From Terriglobales bacterium (lineage in GTDB: Bacteria > Acidobacteriota > Terriglobia > Terriglobales > Acidobacteriaceae), in assembly GCA_025462725.1 (NCBI GenBank), contig JAOAPE010000012.1, forward strand, positions 359,942-423,941: a stretch of DNA of 64,000 bases. Direction: 5' to 3'. Below are positions 1 to 9,569 of this stretch, piece by piece. Position 1 is the first letter of the stretch; every line of letters starts with the position of its first letter. Both the position numbers and the translations under genes were made by a program. Under the pieces are notes generated by a model. It saw only the letters and a program-made list of their open reading frames with translations. It was not told the DNA's origin and ran no database searches.

Positions 1-1139
1 GACGCTAGCGCGAGATACAAAGTGCTGCCATCGAGGTTGAAGCTGTATCCCGTGGGCATGACGAATGCGACAACGTGTCGTGGAACGCCCAGCGCTTCCA
101 TGTTTTCCATGGCGCGGGGCAGTGCGGCTTCCGATGTGGCCGTTGCGAAGGCGATGGAGAAGGGCTCAGCCACAGCGCGTGCGAATCGTTTGATAGGAAC
201 CCGCGCGAGGAATGCGATTGGCAGAAACACAAACACGATCATGAAGATGAGCGCGACGTAGAGTGTGGCCAAAAGCACGAATAGATTCTTCAGAATGCCC
301 AAGCCCATCGCTCCTACTGTGTAAGCAATGGCTGCGCCTACGCCGATAGGCGCAAAGAGCATGACGATGTTGGTGAACTTGAACATCGTTTCTGAAAGGC
401 TCTCAAGAACCGAGAGCAGCGGGCGTTTCCTTTTCTCAGGCATCAACGCCAGCGCTGCGCCGAAGATGATGCTGAAGACCACCACCTGAAGCACTTGGCC
501 TTCGGCAACAGACTTCGCGATATTTTCAGGGAAGATGTGCAGGATCACGTCTGACGCGGACTGCTTTGCCGTCGCAATCTGTTCGACTTGCATGTTCGCG
601 GGCGGCTGCACGCCGACTCCCGCTTTCGAGAAATTGATCGCACCCACTCCGATGAACAATGCCAGCGTGGTGACGATCTCGAAATAAATAAGTGCCTTGA
701 TTCCCATGCGTCCGACCTGCTTGAGGTCGGAGTGTCCCGCGATACCAACAACCAGCGTGGAGAAAATCAGCGGCGCGATGATGGTCTTGATCAATCGCAG
801 GAACAGCGCACTGAGGAGTTTCGCGCTGAGTGGGTCAGGTTCGCCTTTCGCGAGTGGGAGGTTGGGATCGTGTCCGATGGCGAGGCGAGGGAAGTCGTGT
901 CCGAATTCCGCGCCAATCAGCATGGAGACGATGATCCACGCGGTCAGCGAGCGTTTCCTGATTGCGTACGCAGTGGCGATGCCGAGGGCGATCCATCGCA
1001 CTGTCATCAGCGTGCCGGCGGAGAGTGGAACGATGCCGAAATCCGCAACGACCGTCACGATTGCCGCGAGCGTGATGGCGGCGAGCGTAGCGAGCAGAAG
1101 ATTTTTGAGAGAGCTTGACGGCTGGTTGGGTTGACTCAT
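1..1139 (-). CDS. Dicarboxylate/amino acid:cation symporter (DAACS family), C-terminus cut by window edge
   Basis: Reading leftwards from the ATG at 1139, the frame stays open to the window edge (about 379 codons), so the C-terminus is missing. The translation is a polytopic membrane protein typical of the DctA/GltP family of sodium- or proton-coupled C4-dicarboxylate/glutamate carriers. It has several hydrophobic segments, a stretch reading LFLRLIKTIIAPLIFSTLVVG that matches the family signature region, a PTGYSFNLDGST motif near the visible end that corresponds to the conserved PxGxxxNxDG substrate/cation site, and a preceding serine-containing hairpin region (FATATSEAALP). It acts in the inner membrane. 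The gene lies 11 bp downstream of dapD on the same strand and may be cotranscribed. Substrate (dicarboxylate versus glutamate/aspartate) cannot be decided from what is visible. Confidence 0.9.
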   Translation of the reverse strand, partial: MSQPNQPSSSLKNLLLATLAAITLAAIVTVVADFGIVPLSAGTLMTVRWIALGIATAYAIRKRSLTAWIIVSMLIGAEFGHDFPRLAIGHDPNLPLAKGEPDPLSAKLLSALFLRLIKTIIAPLIFSTLVVGIAGHSDLKQVGRMGIKALIYFEIVTTLALFIGVGAINFSKAGVGVQPPANMQVEQIATAKQSASDVILHIFPENIAKSVAEGQVLQVVVFSIIFGAALALMPEKRKRPLLSVLESLSETMFKFTNIVMLFAPIGVGAAIAYTVGAMGLGILKNLFVLLATLYVALIFMIVFVFLPIAFLARVPIKRFARAVAEPFSIAFATATSEAALPRAMENMEALGVPRHVVAFVMPTGYSFNLDGSTLYLALA

Positions 1140-1150
1140 TGATTTATGCG

Positions 1151-1993
1151 TTAGCGCAGCAAGTCTTCCAGTTCCACGGAATGATCGGTCTTTTCGTCGC
1201 GATACTTCACGATGATGGGAGTGTAAACCGAAAGGCCCCATTCGGAAGCTTTTCCTTTTGTGATCGCGCGGGAGCCCGGGACAACCACCGCGCCCTCGGG
1301 AACAGTGAGTGGCGACTCCGCAGTAGCGCGATAGACTTCACCGCGCACCACGTCATAGAGCGGAGTGGAGCGCGTGAGGATCACGCCCGAGCCCAACACC
1401 GCGCGCGCGCGGACTACCGCACCTTCATAGACTCCGCAGTTGCCGCCCACGAGCACGTCATCCTCGATGATCACTGGAGAGGCGTTCACCGGCTCGAGCA
1501 CTCCGCCGATTTGCGAGCCCGCGCTAACGTGAACGCGTTTGCCCACCTGCGCGCAGGAGCCGACGAGTGCGTGGGAGTCGATCATGGTGCCTTCGTCCAC
1601 GTATGCGCCAACATTTATATACATGGGCGGAGCGCAGACTACCGACGGTGCGACATAGGCGCCCATCCGAACAGACGACCCGCCAACGACAATACGGATA
1701 TTTTCAGCTGCGCGAAAACTTCGGGCGGGAAAGGTGTCTTTGTCCACGAAGGAGAGGACATTGGGGTCGCCGAATTCAACGAGGGTGCCCAACCGGAAGC
1801 CCAACAGTATCCCCTGTTTCACCCAGGAGTTTGTATGCCAGCTGCCATCGTGCAATTTTTGCGCAGCGCGGATCTCGCCGGCGGTCAGCGAATCTCGAAA
1901 TTCGAGAAAAACGCGGCGGGCGTCGGCTTTCTGGGCGTCGGGAATCGGATTTTGCGCGAAATACCGCTGAATGGGCTCTCGTAAGGCGTGCAT
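1151..1993 (-). CDS. dapD: 2,3,4,5-tetrahydropyridine-2,6-dicarboxylate N-succinyltransferase
   Basis: A 280-residue cytoplasmic acyltransferase that succinylates tetrahydrodipicolinate in the succinylase branch of the diaminopimelate/lysine pathway. The middle and C-terminal halves show the left-handed beta-helix hexapeptide pattern and the family signature [19 protein letters not shown] followed by [17 protein letters not shown]. Start choice: an upstream in-frame ATG at 2059 would add 22 residues without similarity to DapD; the ATG at 1993 gives a length close to the usual 274-280 residues. The other dap genes (asd, lysC, dapB, dapA) lie separately 5 kb away on the same strand, so dapD is outside that operon. 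A dicarboxylate symporter gene follows after 11 bp. Confidence 0.95.
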   Translation of the reverse strand: MHALREPIQRYFAQNPIPDAQKADARRVFLEFRDSLTAGEIRAAQKLHDGSWHTNSWVKQGILLGFRLGTLVEFGDPNVLSFVDKDTFPARSFRAAENIRIVVGGSSVRMGAYVAPSVVCAPPMYINVGAYVDEGTMIDSHALVGSCAQVGKRVHVSAGSQIGGVLEPVNASPVIIEDDVLVGGNCGVYEGAVVRARAVLGSGVILTRSTPLYDVVRGEVYRATAESPLTVPEGAVVVPGSRAITKGKASEWGLSVYTPIIVKYRDEKTDHSVELEDLLR

Positions 1994-2135
1994 ATAGGGC
2001 GAAGTTGAAGAGTATATATGGCGACGCGGATAGGGGAAAGGAATCGCTGCGCAAGACAATCCAGTGCAGTCAAAGTCTCCAGGCGAAACGAGAGCTCAGC
2101 AAAGCTTTACCTGATTCCGGCGATAAGCAAGACTT

Positions 2136-3109
2136 TCAATGTACGCTCGCCCACTCTATTCTCCCTTGGCCAGTCGTATAGACCAATTCGTCCTTGTATG
2201 AACCCAGGAGTCGAGACGGAACGCCCTTGGTTTGAAAGTCATGGACAGTATCTTTCATTGGAAGCCATTTACACTGCAGTTTGCTCTCATCACATTTCAG
2301 TATGGCAAGTCCTCTAATGCGAGTCTCTCCTTCAGCACCTTCAAAGCTAGCAAAAGCGCCGACTGACGTTAGTGCAAAGCCAGTTAAGGTAAGCGAGGTT
2401 ACGCTATCTTTGTCTATGGTGAAGCGCTTGATCGAGTTAGTTCCCGCTGTTACGGTGAGCCACTCCGATCCGGTATATAAGCCGACCATCGTGCTGGAGC
2501 ACCGCAAAAAAGAACGGTTCCGATAATCGTTTCGCTCGAGTGTCGCCCCGACCGTGTTGCGCGGCAACATCGATCTGACCAGTCCGCGATCCATTGAATA
2601 TAGACGCAAGACATCAAACGTTTGTGATTTGGATTGAAGCTCTGAGCCAAATGTCCAGATATCTCCGTTTCCGTCCTCACAAATTTGCAGGGCGCGAACG
2701 ATTCCACTCTAACTATACTTGAGATTGATCCGCTAACTGGGTCTGCCTTGGCGATGTAGTAGGAAGCTTCATTGTCAGCATCTGTGGTTGCCCCAGCGAC
2801 GATGAGCTCGCCTCGTGCGCTTACGCCCACTGCCCCGATATGCACCTTACGGGCATCAGAGAAATTAACGTTGACCAGTTGGGACCGGCGCCCGTCTCGA
2901 TCGTATAGCGCTATCTGAGGGCCACCCATGGACGCGCGACTGATTACATACCCGTTGTCAAAAGTGGGAACAACAGAACCCGGAGAAAAGGCTTCCGCGA
3001 CAGAGGCTTGGTGCGTCGCAGAATCAATGTGGGGTACGCCGCTAGTTGCAGATTGCGCGAACGCCTGAATTGCAATCCACGTAACAAAAAGACACATCGC
3101 TGGCTTCAT
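2136..3109 (-). pseudogene. Secreted hypothetical protein interrupted by a frameshift
   Basis: Two leftward reading frames together look like one gene. The first starts at ATG 3109 with a clear signal peptide (MKPAMCLFVTWIAIQAFAQ) and continues with strand-rich sequence (GPQIALYDRDG, GVSARGELIVAG) suggestive of a beta-propeller-like secreted protein. Near 2690-2705 the sensible sequence changes frame: downstream the second frame reads ICEDGNGDIWTFGSELQ and runs on to the stop at 2136, while the first frame drifts into unlikely sequence. The second frame has a TAG just upstream (near 2710), so it cannot start far earlier. A single-base indel, real or from sequencing/assembly, would explain this. 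No family was recognised. The gene sits alone between dapD and the thioredoxin-fusion gene, all on the minus strand. Confidence 0.6.
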
Positions 3110-3159
3110 GGGTTAATCCGTCTCACATGATTGTAAGTTCAAAGCCCTAGAACAGCACA

Positions 3160-4371
3160 TCATGGCGCAAGACCTAATTCGGGTTTGTCGAGCTGCGAAC
3201 GTAGCGAACTCGAAAACCCAGTGCCTACGCCTGAATTCGTCCAAACAATCTTGCCCTCTCTATCCACAAGCACGAGCAATGGATAGCTTGTTAAGCCCCA
3301 GACTCGTTGGTTTATCTCACCTTGATCGTGGAAATTTTTCCACTGGAATTTCTGCGAGGAGAAATAATCGTCACCCCGTAAAGGCATTTCATCTTCGTCG
3401 ACACCTACAATCACCAGGCCTTTGTCTGCATAAGATTTTGGAAGTTGTGCGAGGGCTTTCATCTCTTCCAAGCACGCTCCGCACCACGAAGCCCAGAATT
3501 GCACGAGGGCGACTTTGCCCTTGAGTTCGGCAAGATTGAAAGTGCCAGTCTTCTTGTCATCGAATATCAGCGCAGGCGCCGGAGTTCCAACCCGCAATGG
3601 AGCCGAGACAGGTTGTCTCGAATCATCAACCAGATACGTGTTAGCTGGCGGCGTGAACTCAAACAAGGCAGCGTCGGGAACCGTATCCAACTCCACGCGC
3701 GAGTAGTTTATTTCGACGATTGTTGATTGCTCATCCACATCGTCATCAGCCCTGCTAGGACCGTTCGTCGCGAACACCGCTTTGCGAATAAGGCCGGTGC
3801 TCTTCTCGATCCAATAGGTGTTCTCGCGGGTTGAGGTCACTCCCTCGCGGAAAGATGAAAGCTGTCTAGCGTGCACCTTCAGGCAAGGGAACTTTGCCGT
3901 CCCGATCGTCACCACTTCGTCGCCTAAGATCTCCGACGATTCCGCATCGTCGTCCACCCGAAGGAGACTTTGCATGGCAGTCTTGACCCACCCTTCGGTG
4001 GTACCACCAGCAGTTCCGCGAGCTTGAACTCGTGCTTTGTCAGGCTGAGAAGGCTGCACGCTGTATTGACGCAATCCGCTTTGGTAAAACCAGTCGCTCT
4101 GGCCGTCGCTTATACGTAAGCCGCGGAGCGCGGTTCCTTTTGCCTCGTAGTGAAACTTGCGGTCTTCACCCGCAACGACAAACGTCTGCTTTTGCCATCC
4201 GCTTGCAAAGGCGGAGGCTGAGGTTATTTTGGTCTCCCATTCCAAATGAAATGATTTGGCGTCGCGGTATTTAGCGGCCGCCTGCCGCAACATCGCCTTG
4301 GCGTCGTTTTCTGAGGCGGAAAGAGATATGGCAATCAAGAGAAACGGCAGGACAACAGATGGTCTTCTCAT
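3160..4371 (-). CDS. Secreted fusion: LolA/DUF2092-like domain plus TlpA-type thioredoxin domain
   Basis: A 403-residue exported protein. Residues 1-19 form a signal peptide. Residues about 25-245 resemble outer-membrane-lipoprotein-sorting/DUF2092-type beta-rich domains (LRQAAAKYRDAKSFHLEWE, YWIEKSTGLIRKAVF). Residues about 258-395 are a TlpA/ResA-like thioredoxin fold with the active site W296-C297-G-A-C300 and a cis-proline region (SYPLLVLVDREG). The expected role is thiol-disulphide exchange in the periplasm, with the N-terminal domain perhaps binding a lipid or an unfolded protein. That pairing is inferred from domain content. Single gene; nearest gene upstream (PIG-L) is divergent. Confidence 0.8.
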   Translation of the reverse strand: MRRPSVVLPFLLIAISLSASENDAKAMLRQAAAKYRDAKSFHLEWETKITSASAFASGWQKQTFVVAGEDRKFHYEAKGTALRGLRISDGQSDWFYQSGLRQYSVQPSQPDKARVQARGTAGGTTEGWVKTAMQSLLRVDDDAESSEILGDEVVTIGTAKFPCLKVHARQLSSFREGVTSTRENTYWIEKSTGLIRKAVFATNGPSRADDDVDEQSTIVEINYSRVELDTVPDAALFEFTPPANTYLVDDSRQPVSAPLRVGTPAPALIFDDKKTGTFNLAELKGKVALVQFWASWCGACLEEMKALAQLPKSYADKGLVIVGVDEDEMPLRGDDYFSSQKFQWKNFHDQGEINQRVWGLTSYPLLVLVDREGKIVWTNSGVGTGFSSSLRSQLDKPELGLAP

Positions 4372-4532
4372 AGATCCTCCGGGAGATCATCCTGATCAAA
4401 ATGGGTTGCAGCGAGACCTTAAGCAGGTGTTGAAAGCGCCCCGATTATAGAACCGAACGAGAAGCCCGCAGGATTCAGCAAGAGAAATTACGAAATCGGA
4501 ACAAAGAATGAACAGCCTAAGGTTGCCTGCGA

Positions 4533-5411
4533 ATGTCTCTCCGTGGTTTGCCCAAAGATGAATTTCTAAGGTGTTGCTGGCCTATCACGTCACCAGCTAT
4601 TTGCATCAAAACGGATGCTGTGGGTGAGTCTCTGGGATTCCAAGGTTTATCGGGCCGCGTTTTACTGGGAAAGACAATGATCATCGTCGCTCATCCCGAC
4701 GATGAAGCAGTCGGCTGTGGCGCATTGATGCAGAGGATGAGTTCTCCGTCAGTGCTGTTCATGACTGATGGGGCGCCGCAGATGCGCGAGTTCTGGAAGC
4801 CGTACGGCTCGCGCCAGAATTATGCGACGGTTCGCAGATTCGAATCGAAGCGGGCGCTGGCGACATTCAAGGACATCAACGTTGAGCGATTCGGCGCGCC
4901 TGACCAGGAACTGCATCGCAATCTGGGAAATGCGCGGGAGTGGTTAGCCTTGATGGTGGAGCGGTATCGGCCTGACGCGATCCTTACGCACGCTTACGAG
5001 GGTGGACATCCAGACCATGACAGTTGCGCATTTCTTTCATGGGCTGTGGGACGCGCAATGAATGTGCCGGTGTGGGAGATGCCGCTGTATCGGCGCATGA
5101 ATGGCAGGTTGATACTCCAGCGCTTTGCGGAGAGCAGCAACGACAAAATCAGCTTGATCGCAAACCAGGCGGAACGTGACCGCAAGCAGAAGATGATTTC
5201 GTCGTATCGTTCGCAGTTGGAATTCCTGATGGAATTTCATGTGGCGTCGGAATCGTTTCGTCCGCAGCCTGCTTATGATTTTGGACAGCCGCCACATGAA
5301 GGCGTGCTGAATTATGAAGCCTGGGAGTGGGGAATAACCGGGCACGATGTTTGCCTTGCGTTCAGAGAAGGCTTGAGATGGATGCCAGACAAGGTGGCGC
5401 AATCAGCATGA
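4533..5411 (+). CDS. PIG-L family N-acetylglucosaminyl deacetylase-like protein
   Basis: A predicted zinc-dependent deacetylase of the PIG-L/LmbE/BshB family, which removes acetyl groups from GlcNAc-type substrates. The hallmark AHPDDE motif lies at residues 53-58 and the second metal motif HPDHD about 110 residues later. Start choice is uncertain: the ATG at 4533 gives 292 residues; an ATG at 4677 would begin only five residues before HPDDE, which is short for the family, and a GTG near 4620 is also possible. The stop overlaps the ATG of the following glycosyltransferase by 4 bp (ATGA at 5408), so the two are translationally coupled. A deacetylase paired with a GT4 recalls bacillithiol/mycothiol-like or antibiotic/glycan modification modules, but the substrate is unknown here. 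Confidence 0.85.
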   Translation: MSLRGLPKDEFLRCCWPITSPAICIKTDAVGESLGFQGLSGRVLLGKTMIIVAHPDDEAVGCGALMQRMSSPSVLFMTDGAPQMREFWKPYGSRQNYATVRRFESKRALATFKDINVERFGAPDQELHRNLGNAREWLALMVERYRPDAILTHAYEGGHPDHDSCAFLSWAVGRAMNVPVWEMPLYRRMNGRLILQRFAESSNDKISLIANQAERDRKQKMISSYRSQLEFLMEFHVASESFRPQPAYDFGQPPHEGVLNYEAWEWGITGHDVCLAFREGLRWMPDKVAQSA

Positions 5412-6541
5412 AAATCGTTTCGCGCGGGAATGGGCAGAGAATGCTGTTCGTGTCATATCCATTGTTGCCAGTCTCCCAAGACAGTTCCGGCGGCGCTGAA
5501 CAAGTCTTGTGGACACTACAGCGTGAGCTAATGCAACGTGGCGCGCGCATCACAGTGGCCGCGTGTTCGGGTTCGGTCGTCTCCGGTTCGCTGTATGCCA
5601 CGGGATCGCCCGCGAATGGCAGCCTCAGCAGTGCGAGAAACCATGAAGAGAAGCACGCCTCGCATTGTTTGGAACTCATTAATGTGCGCGAAACCATTGG
5701 CACGGGCTTTTCGCTGGTGCATGACCATAGCGGAAGTTTCTTTGCGAATCCGCATGTGAGCCGCGCGAACATTCCGGTGTTGGCAACGCTTCATCTGCCG
5801 AAATCTTTTTATCCCGCTGGATATTTCAGCCGAGTGGCGCCCAATGTCCGCTTCGTCTGCGTCTCGAAGTCACAAGCGAAAACATTTGCGGATGTCCCTG
5901 AAGTGATCGGGTGCGTGCCGAATGGCATTGCGCTGGAACGCTTTCAGGTGCAGAAGACAAAAGGCGATTATCTGCTGTGGTTGGGACGCATCTGCGAAGA
6001 GAAGGGAACCCACACCGCTCTCGACGTCGCAAAGAAATCAGGATTGCCGATCGTGATCGCTGGGTCGGTGTATCCGTTCCGCTATCACCAGGCTTACTTC
6101 GATACCGCTATCACGCCGCGGTTAGAGCAGATGGGATCGCAGGTACGGTTTGTGAAATCGCCCTCGTTCGAAGCCAAGTCAGAGCTGTTGCGCAACGCGA
6201 AGGCAGTGCTGGTGACCAGCAGCGCCGAAGAAACCAGTTCGCTGGTGGCGATGGAGGCCGCTGCCTGCGGCACTCCGGTCATTGCATTCAAACGCGGTGC
6301 GCTGCCCGAAGTAGTGGAGCAGTGCGTCTCTGGGTTGTTGGTGCGCAACGAAGAGCAGATGTGCGCAGCAGTGAAAGAGATTGCGAGCATCCGGCCCAGC
6401 GCTTGCCGGCAAGTGGCAGAAAAGAATTTTTCCGCAGCGCGCATGGCCAGCGACTATGAACGGATCTACGCGAAGGTCCTCGCGCCATCGCGAAAGTTTG
6501 TGACCATCAGACCGGAGCGTCCGGAGAGAATCGCGGCGTAA
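5408..6541 (+). CDS. Glycosyltransferase family 4 protein
   Basis: A 377-residue GT-B fold glycosyltransferase. The N-terminal half shows the acceptor-side pattern (LFVSYPLLPVSQDSSGGAEQ); the C-terminal half shows the GT4 nucleotide-sugar site with GRICEEKGTHTALDVA and the EX7E-type segment in SSAEETSSLVAMEAAACGTPVIA. Start at ATG 5408 was chosen because it overlaps the PIG-L stop as ATGA; an upstream in-frame ATG at 5327 would lie deep inside the PIG-L gene. Paired with the deacetylase, it may build a glycoside that is then deacetylated. The donor and acceptor cannot be read from sequence. The next gene (dapA) is convergent with only 1 bp between them. Confidence 0.88.
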   Translation: MKIVSRGNGQRMLFVSYPLLPVSQDSSGGAEQVLWTLQRELMQRGARITVAACSGSVVSGSLYATGSPANGSLSSARNHEEKHASHCLELINVRETIGTGFSLVHDHSGSFFANPHVSRANIPVLATLHLPKSFYPAGYFSRVAPNVRFVCVSKSQAKTFADVPEVIGCVPNGIALERFQVQKTKGDYLLWLGRICEEKGTHTALDVAKKSGLPIVIAGSVYPFRYHQAYFDTAITPRLEQMGSQVRFVKSPSFEAKSELLRNAKAVLVTSSAEETSSLVAMEAAACGTPVIAFKRGALPEVVEQCVSGLLVRNEEQMCAAVKEIASIRPSACRQVAEKNFSAARMASDYERIYAKVLAPSRKFVTIRPERPERIAA

Positions 6542-6542
6542 T

Positions 6543-7427
6543 CTACGTGATCACGCCCACTTGGGCGGCGATCTTCTCTAGCTTCGAACGCGTCTCCGGT
6601 TTTACGTGCACCATCGGTAGACGATAATTCTCTTCGATCTTCCCCATCATCGCCAGCACTGCTTTCACCGGCATAGGATTCGACTCCAGAAAGTTCGCCT
6701 GCATCAGCGGCAGGAATTTGTTGTGGATGCTGCGGGCTTCGTCCCAATCATTGTTCATCGCAGCGCGGGTCATCGCACTCATCTCATACGGAATCTCGTT
6801 TGACGCAACGGAGATGATTCCCACCCCTCCGAGCGATATCACTGGAAGCGTGATGGCGTCATCTCCGGAAAATACCAGGAAATCTGAAGGCACAATGTTG
6901 CAGACATCCGCAATCTGCGACATGTTCCCGCTCGCTTCTTTTACGCCAACAATGTTGGGATGTTCCGCGAGGCGCGCCAGCGTTGCAGGTTCAATGTTCG
7001 CGCCGCTGCGGCCGGGCACGTTATAAAGGATGATGGGCTTATCCACCGCGTGCGCAATGGCTTCGAAGTGGCGGTAGATTCCTTCTTGCGTGGGCTTGTT
7101 GTAATAGGGTGTTGCAGTGAGGATGAAGTCCACTCCGCTGCGCGAGGCGACTGCCTGCGCTTTCTCGACTGCATCACGCGTTGAGTTCGAAGTAGCGCCA
7201 GCGACAATGGGAAGGCGTCCGGCAGCGACTTCAATAACGATATCAATGACACGCAGCCACTCGTCGTAAGTTAGCGTCGGGGTTTCGCCCGTGGTGCCGC
7301 AAGGGACGAGGAAATCGATCTGTGAATCAATCTGCCAGTTGACGAATTCTCGCAGGCACTTTTCGTCGATGGCTCCGTTGGAACGAAAGGGTGTGACGAG
7401 AGCGGTGCCGCATCCGCGAAGTTGCAT
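6543..7427 (-). CDS. dapA: 4-hydroxy-tetrahydrodipicolinate synthase
   Basis: A 294-residue (beta/alpha)8-barrel enzyme that condenses pyruvate with aspartate semialdehyde. The Schiff-base lysine is K163 in GVKEASG; the catalytic triad residues T45/T46 (CGTTGE) and Y135 (YNVPGR, with R140) are present. ATG 7427 is preceded by an AGAGGT ribosome-binding site at 5 nt. It is the last gene of the leftward run asd-lysC-dapB-dapA, 15 bp after dapB, which fits coordinated expression of the first steps of lysine/meso-DAP synthesis. Confidence 0.97.
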   Translation of the reverse strand: MQLRGCGTALVTPFRSNGAIDEKCLREFVNWQIDSQIDFLVPCGTTGETPTLTYDEWLRVIDIVIEVAAGRLPIVAGATSNSTRDAVEKAQAVASRSGVDFILTATPYYNKPTQEGIYRHFEAIAHAVDKPIILYNVPGRSGANIEPATLARLAEHPNIVGVKEASGNMSQIADVCNIVPSDFLVFSGDDAITLPVISLGGVGIISVASNEIPYEMSAMTRAAMNNDWDEARSIHNKFLPLMQANFLESNPMPVKAVLAMMGKIEENYRLPMVHVKPETRSKLEKIAAQVGVIT

Positions 7428-7442
7428 TACTTACCTCTGCTT

Positions 7443-8135
7443 CTATTTTGCCAACTGCCCGAAGATATCCTTGAAATCGTAAAAGCCCTTTTTCCCGTGC
7501 ACCCACTCCGCCGCGCTCACTGCACCACTCGCAAATCCGCGACGCGACTTTGCATCGTGGACAAGCATCATCGTGTCGTACTCGGAATCGAGAAGCATCA
7601 CATGTGTGCCTATCGTATCGCCTTCGCGCACGGATGTGATCTGAGGTTCAGTGCCGCCGGTTTCAGTGATGATCTTCTGCAACGTGGCCGCCGTTCCGGA
7701 GGGCGAGTCTTTCTTCTCCGCGTGATGGCGCTCAACAAGCTTGGCGGTGTATCCGACATGGAGCGCGGCCGATGCCGCGCGCACGATGTCGAAAAACACA
7801 TTCACGCCCACTGAAAAATTGGAGCCATAGACCAGTCCGATGTTGTTCTGTTCAACCAGGTGGCGAACCGAATCGAGCTCGGAGTGCCACCCGGTTGTGC
7901 CCACAACCATGTTGACTTTGGCGTGTGCGCATGCGGAGATGTTGTCGAGCACTGCCGTAGGCGTGGTGAAATCCACGGCGACATCGATTCCTAACGTCTT
8001 CAGGTTTTCCGGCGTGAGCGCGCCGGCGTTGATGTTTTCCGCAGAACTGAGCGAGATGACGCTGTGTCCACGATCTTTCGCGATTTCCGCGACGACTGAT
8101 CCGGTTTTCCCTTTTCCCAAGACAAGCAATCTCAT
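7443..8135 (-). CDS. dapB: 4-hydroxy-tetrahydrodipicolinate reductase
   Basis: A 230-residue NAD(P)H-dependent reductase, shorter than the 270-residue E. coli enzyme but usual for this branch. It has an N-terminal Rossmann entry (LGKGKTGSVVAEIA; the first glycine pair is altered from the classic GxxGxxG), the substrate loop VERHHAEKKDSPSGTA with the catalytic His and Lys, and VGTTG. The ATG overlaps the lysC stop by 4 bp (ATGA, 8132-8135), showing translational coupling. It carries out the second committed step after DapA. Confidence 0.96.
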   Translation of the reverse strand: MRLLVLGKGKTGSVVAEIAKDRGHSVISLSSAENINAGALTPENLKTLGIDVAVDFTTPTAVLDNISACAHAKVNMVVGTTGWHSELDSVRHLVEQNNIGLVYGSNFSVGVNVFFDIVRAASAALHVGYTAKLVERHHAEKKDSPSGTAATLQKIITETGGTEPQITSVREGDTIGTHVMLLDSEYDTMMLVHDAKSRRGFASGAVSAAEWVHGKKGFYDFKDIFGQLAK

Positions 8136-9520
8136 TTGCCCAGCACCTCGCCAAAGATCTCAGGATCGGGATCGGCAAAGAAAACTTTGTGCAGACTTTC
8201 AATCGCCTCGGGAACATCGTCTTCTTCGATCACAAAGCTGATGTTAATCTCCGACGCGCCTTGCGAGATCATGCGCACATTCATATTGGGAATTGCGCCG
8301 AAAACTTTCGCCGCAATGCCGCGAGTGCCACGAATGTTTTCACCGACAAGGCAGACGATCGCTTTGCGCCCTTCGTATTTCACGTCTGCCAGCTTTTGCA
8401 GGTCAGCAGCAATCGCGGGAATGGCTTCGTTGGAATCCACCGTCAGTGAGACGCTGACTTCAGAGGTGGAGACCATGTCCACCGGACACTTGTGGCGATC
8501 GAAAACATCGAAGATGGATTTCAGAAATCCGTGTGCCATCAGCATGCGCGTGGCGACCACATCCACAATCGTAATGCGCTTCTTCGCCGCGATGGCTTTA
8601 AAGATGTTCTTGCTCCCGGGAGCGCGGGCGGAAATGCGAGTACCTTCGGATTTCGAATTGCGCGAATTCAGCACGTACACGGGAATATTTTTCTGGATAG
8701 CGGGAAGCAGTGTCGCCGGATGCAATACCTTCGCGCCGAAGTACGCTAGTTCGGCCGCTTCCTCGAAGCTGATGGACTTTATCCGTCGCGCCTGCTTGCA
8801 GATGTTCGGATCAGTGGTCATCATGCCGTCAACGTCCGTCCAGATCTCAATGCGCTCGGCATCGAGACCCGCGCCGACAATCGCCGCCGTGAAATCTGAG
8901 CCGCCGCGTCCGATGGTTGTTGTTACGCCTTCGCGCGTTGAGCCGATGAATCCGCCCATGATGGGGATACGAGCATGCTCGAGAAGCGGGCGAACGATCT
9001 TCTGTAATCGAGGATTGATCTCATCGAACAGCGGCAGCGCTTTGGAATGAGTGTTGTCAGTGACGATGCAGTCACGCGAATCAACGTGCGTGGCGTTGAG
9101 CCCGCGCGCCGAGAACGCAGCGGTCACCATCTTGCTCGAAATGCGTTCGCCGAATGAGACCACGTTGTCCATGGTTCGCGGCGTAAGCTCGCCGACAGCC
9201 GCAATGCCGCGCAAAAGTTCGTCCAGCGAATCAAAATCCGATTCCAGTTCGGAATGAAATTCCGAAAAAACTCCGGTGCTGAGAAGTTCGCCTGCTGCGG
9301 AGTAGTGCCGCTCGCGCAACGCCCGCGCAAGGTCGAGCGCTTGTTCGCGCTCTCCATTGCCCGCGGCCTTGCCCGTTGCGAGAAGCTGGTCGGTAACTTT
9401 GGCCATCGCACTCACCACGACGACCGGCTTGGAATCAAGCCGCTCGCGCACGATCTTCACCACACGATCGATGGCTTTGGAATCTTCGACGGAGGTTCCG
9501 CCGAATTTCATGACGATCAT
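8132..9520 (-). CDS. lysC: Aspartate kinase (aspartokinase)
   Basis: Phosphorylates aspartate at the entry of the aspartate-family pathway. The product is 462 residues from ATG 9520 (MIVMKFGGTSVEDS), matching the conserved KFGGTS N-terminus; a longer frame starting at 9703 overlaps the end of asd and lacks family similarity, so it was rejected. The kinase domain includes FIGSTREGVTTTIGRGGSDF and WTDVDGMMTTDP, followed by two ACT regulatory domains in the C-terminal third (for example ISQGASEINISFVIEE), implying feedback control by lysine or threonine. It follows asd after 49 bp and overlaps dapB by 4 bp. Confidence 0.97.
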   Translation of the reverse strand: MIVMKFGGTSVEDSKAIDRVVKIVRERLDSKPVVVVSAMAKVTDQLLATGKAAGNGEREQALDLARALRERHYSAAGELLSTGVFSEFHSELESDFDSLDELLRGIAAVGELTPRTMDNVVSFGERISSKMVTAAFSARGLNATHVDSRDCIVTDNTHSKALPLFDEINPRLQKIVRPLLEHARIPIMGGFIGSTREGVTTTIGRGGSDFTAAIVGAGLDAERIEIWTDVDGMMTTDPNICKQARRIKSISFEEAAELAYFGAKVLHPATLLPAIQKNIPVYVLNSRNSKSEGTRISARAPGSKNIFKAIAAKKRITIVDVVATRMLMAHGFLKSIFDVFDRHKCPVDMVSTSEVSVSLTVDSNEAIPAIAADLQKLADVKYEGRKAIVCLVGENIRGTRGIAAKVFGAIPNMNVRMISQGASEINISFVIEEDDVPEAIESLHKVFFADPDPEIFGEVLGK

Positions 9521-9569
9521 CGGGACACCTGCCCGAGGCGAGTGTGGATCTCTCTGGAGGGGAGCGACA

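Noticed and set aside
588-1134. Two rightward open frames over the symporter gene
   Set aside because: Both lie on the complement of the clear DAACS symporter and have no protein-like pattern.
1115-1984. 289-codon rightward frame over dapD
   Set aside because: It overlaps the unmistakable dapD on the other strand; composition is His/Ala/Arg-rich without domains.
8136-9050. 304-codon rightward frame over lysC
   Set aside because: Antisense to lysC; no recognised motif.
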